A stretch of DNA of 64,000 nucleotides from Rhizobium sp. 18055. Lineage in GTDB: Bacteria > Pseudomonadota > Alphaproteobacteria > Rhizobiales > Rhizobiaceae. Below, piece after piece: positions 62,619-64,000 of this stretch. Under the pieces are notes generated by a model. That model did not search any database. It was not told the DNA's origin and saw nothing but the letters and a program-made list of their open reading frames with translations. Location: NCBI RefSeq assembly GCF_902706285.1, contig NZ_CACSKD010000007.1, forward strand, positions 62,001 through 126,000, written 5' to 3'. Within the stretch, counting starts at the first letter, position 1. Each line of letters opens with the position of its first letter. The position numbers and the translations under genes were made by a program.

Positions 62619-64000
62619 CTACGCCTCTTCCAGATCCGCGGCCAGGAATCCGCCCGACTGCCGCGCCCACAGCTCCGCATAGAGCCCGCCATCGCGCAGC
62701 AGCGCCTCGTGGCTGCCCTCCTGAATGATCCGGCCCCTATCGACGACAACCAGCCGGTCGAGCGCCGCGATCGTCGATAGCCGGTGTGCAATCGCCAGAA
62801 CCGTCTTGCCATCCATGATCTGGTTGAGATTGTCTTGGATCGCCTCCTCCACCTCCGAATCGAGCGCCGACGTCGCCTCGTCGAGCACCAGGATCGGCGC
62901 ATCCTTGAGCATCACGCGGGCAATGGCGATCCGCTGCCGCTGACCGCCCGAAAGCTTCACCCCACGCTCGCCGACATGCGCGTCGAAACCCTTGCGCCCC
63001 TGCTGGTCCTCCAGCCGATCGATGAAGCCAAGCGCTTCGGCACGCCGCGCCGCCTCGATCAGGCCTGCCTCGCCGGCGTCCGGTCGTCCGAACAGGATGT
63101 TGTCGCGCACCGAGCGATGCAGCAGCGACGTGTCCTGGCTGACGACGCCGATCTGCATGCGCAGCGATTCCTGCCGTACGGAGGCGATGTCCTGCCCGTC
63201 GATCAATATCCGCCCGCCCTCGAGATCGTAAAGCCGCAACAGCAGGTTGACGAGCGTCGACTTCCCCGCCCCGGACCTGCCAACGATGCCGACCTTTTCG
63301 CCGGGCTGGATCGTCAGCGAGAAATGATCGATGACGCCGCTGCCCTTGCCGTAATGGAACGATACGTCCTCGAAGCGGATACCGGGATGGACAATCGCCA
63401 GATCCGGCGCATGCGGACGATCGACCAGGCCAAGCGGCTTGGAGATCAGCTCGGCCGAATTCTGGATGGTGCCGAGATTGCGCATGATGCCGTTGAACTG
63501 CGTCATCAACCGGCCGAGCAGGAAGTTCAATCGCAGCACCAGCGCCAGCGAAAACGCAACGGCACCGGCACTGATCAGCCCCTGCAGCCACAGATGCACG
63601 CTCAGCCCCGCCATCATCACGATCATGATGCCCGACAGCAGCGCCATCGAGGCGCGCACGCCGGTGATGAACCGGGTGAACAGCAGCACCGTTTCCTGAA
63701 AAACGTCGAACCCCTGCCGCATGTAGCGGTCGGTCTCCTCGTCGCGGGCAAACAGCTTCAGCGTCTGGATATTGCTGTACGCATCGACCATCCGGCCGTT
63801 GAGCATCGAGCCGGCCTCGGCCGTATCGCGCGAATGCCGGCGGATGCGGGGCACGAAGTAGCGGGCCAGCACGCCGAAAGCGATCAGCCAGCACAACACC
63901 ACGATTGCCAGCGAGATATCGAGCCGCGCCACCAGCACCAGCGTCGTCGCCGCATAAATGCCGACGAACCAGACGCTCTCCATCAGCGACGTCACCAGAT
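62619..64000 (-). CDS. ABC transporter, fused permease-ATPase exporter (5' truncated)
   Basis: C-terminal 460 residues of a half-size type IV ABC exporter; the frame continues past the right edge, so the first membrane helices are missing. What is visible: about four membrane helices with ARLDISLAIVVLCWLIAFG and the coupling region, then the ATPase with Walker A GRSGAGKSTL, Q-loop GVVSQDTSLLH, signature LSGGQRQRIAIARV, Walker B ILVLDEATSALD and switch IAHRLSTI. Homologues export drugs or lipids. Substrate unknown. Confidence 0.93.
   Translation of the reverse strand, partial: LVTSLMESVWFVGIYAATTLVLVARLDISLAIVVLCWLIAFGVLARYFVPRIRRHSRDTAEAGSMLNGRMVDAYSNIQTLKLFARDEETDRYMRQGFDVFQETVLLFTRFITGVRASMALLSGIMIVMMAGLSVHLWLQGLISAGAVAFSLALVLRLNFLLGRLMTQFNGIMRNLGTIQNSAELISKPLGLVDRPHAPDLAIVHPGIRFEDVSFHYGKGSGVIDHFSLTIQPGEKVGIVGRSGAGKSTLVNLLLRLYDLEGGRILIDGQDIASVRQESLRMQIGVVSQDTSLLHRSVRDNILFGRPDAGEAGLIEAARRAEALGFIDRLEDQQGRKGFDAHVGERGVKLSGGQRQRIAIARVMLKDAPILVLDEATSALDSEVEEAIQDNLNQIMDGKTVLAIAHRLSTIAALDRLVVVDRGRIIQEGSHEALLRDGGLYAELWARQSGGFLAADLEEA

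Overview
The window is a contiguous piece of a GC-rich chromosome from an alphaproteobacterium of the order Hyphomicrobiales, most likely family Rhizobiaceae (Rhizobium/Agrobacterium/Sinorhizobium relatives). The evidence is gene content and order: trxB next to an LsrB/VtlR-type LysR regulator followed by two tandem AbcR small RNAs; a GTTC-N7-GTTC LexA box; a three-gene petABC operon; LpcC-type core glycosyltransferase next to greA; BA14K and DUF1236 proteins; and rplY, pth and ychF in series. I saw no insertion sequence, prophage, CRISPR array, tRNA or rRNA. Both ends cut a gene.

Layout. 1-9.6 kb: 3' part of a zinc alcohol dehydrogenase, carB, a VOC protein, a leftward two-gene DNA-repair operon (radical SAM protein then DUF4130-UdgX) with a LexA box, then greA and lpcC. 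9.6-15.5 kb: Lrp regulator divergent from trxB, lsrB/vtlR, two AbcR sRNAs, then an ArsR-MFS-Old Yellow Enzyme unit. 15.5-22.7 kb: an APH(6)-like kinase, an epimerase divergent from a LysR regulator, a DUF2188 protein, a ChaA-type Ca2+/H+ antiporter, a diguanylate cyclase and aatA. 23-28.4 kb: a VIT/VWA sortase substrate overlapping its class GN sortase, a PQQ-type sugar dehydrogenase and an EamA transporter. 28.4-31.8 kb: a cold-shock gene with a long structured leader and several small envelope proteins. 32.2-37.8 kb: a MarR-response regulator-histidine kinase operon, then leftward csaA, proC, ybjN-like and ubiK genes around an unexplained 393-bp gap. 38-44 kb: lgt, MidA-like methyltransferase, pgeF, an M24-fold enzyme, a lipoprotein and prs. 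44-52 kb: a periplasmic protein, two GGDEF-EAL proteins, rplY and an orphan periplasmic binding protein. 52-64 kb: pth, GNAT, clpS, ychF, a DUF2157 membrane protein, two MaoC proteins, apt, a PemK-type toxin module, petABC, an EEP-family protein and a truncated ABC exporter.

Most genes are housekeeping. The parts that stand out are the LexA-controlled UdgX/radical SAM pair, the Gram-negative sortase with its dedicated substrate, the twin AbcR locus beside its likely activator, the ArsR-MFS-OYE unit with a visible operator, the GGDEF-EAL/binding-protein pair placed between rplY and pth, and the 37.3-37.5 kb intergenic element, which may be a small RNA gene or a DnaA-binding region. All functional statements rest on reading the sequence and remembered family signatures; no database search was run.
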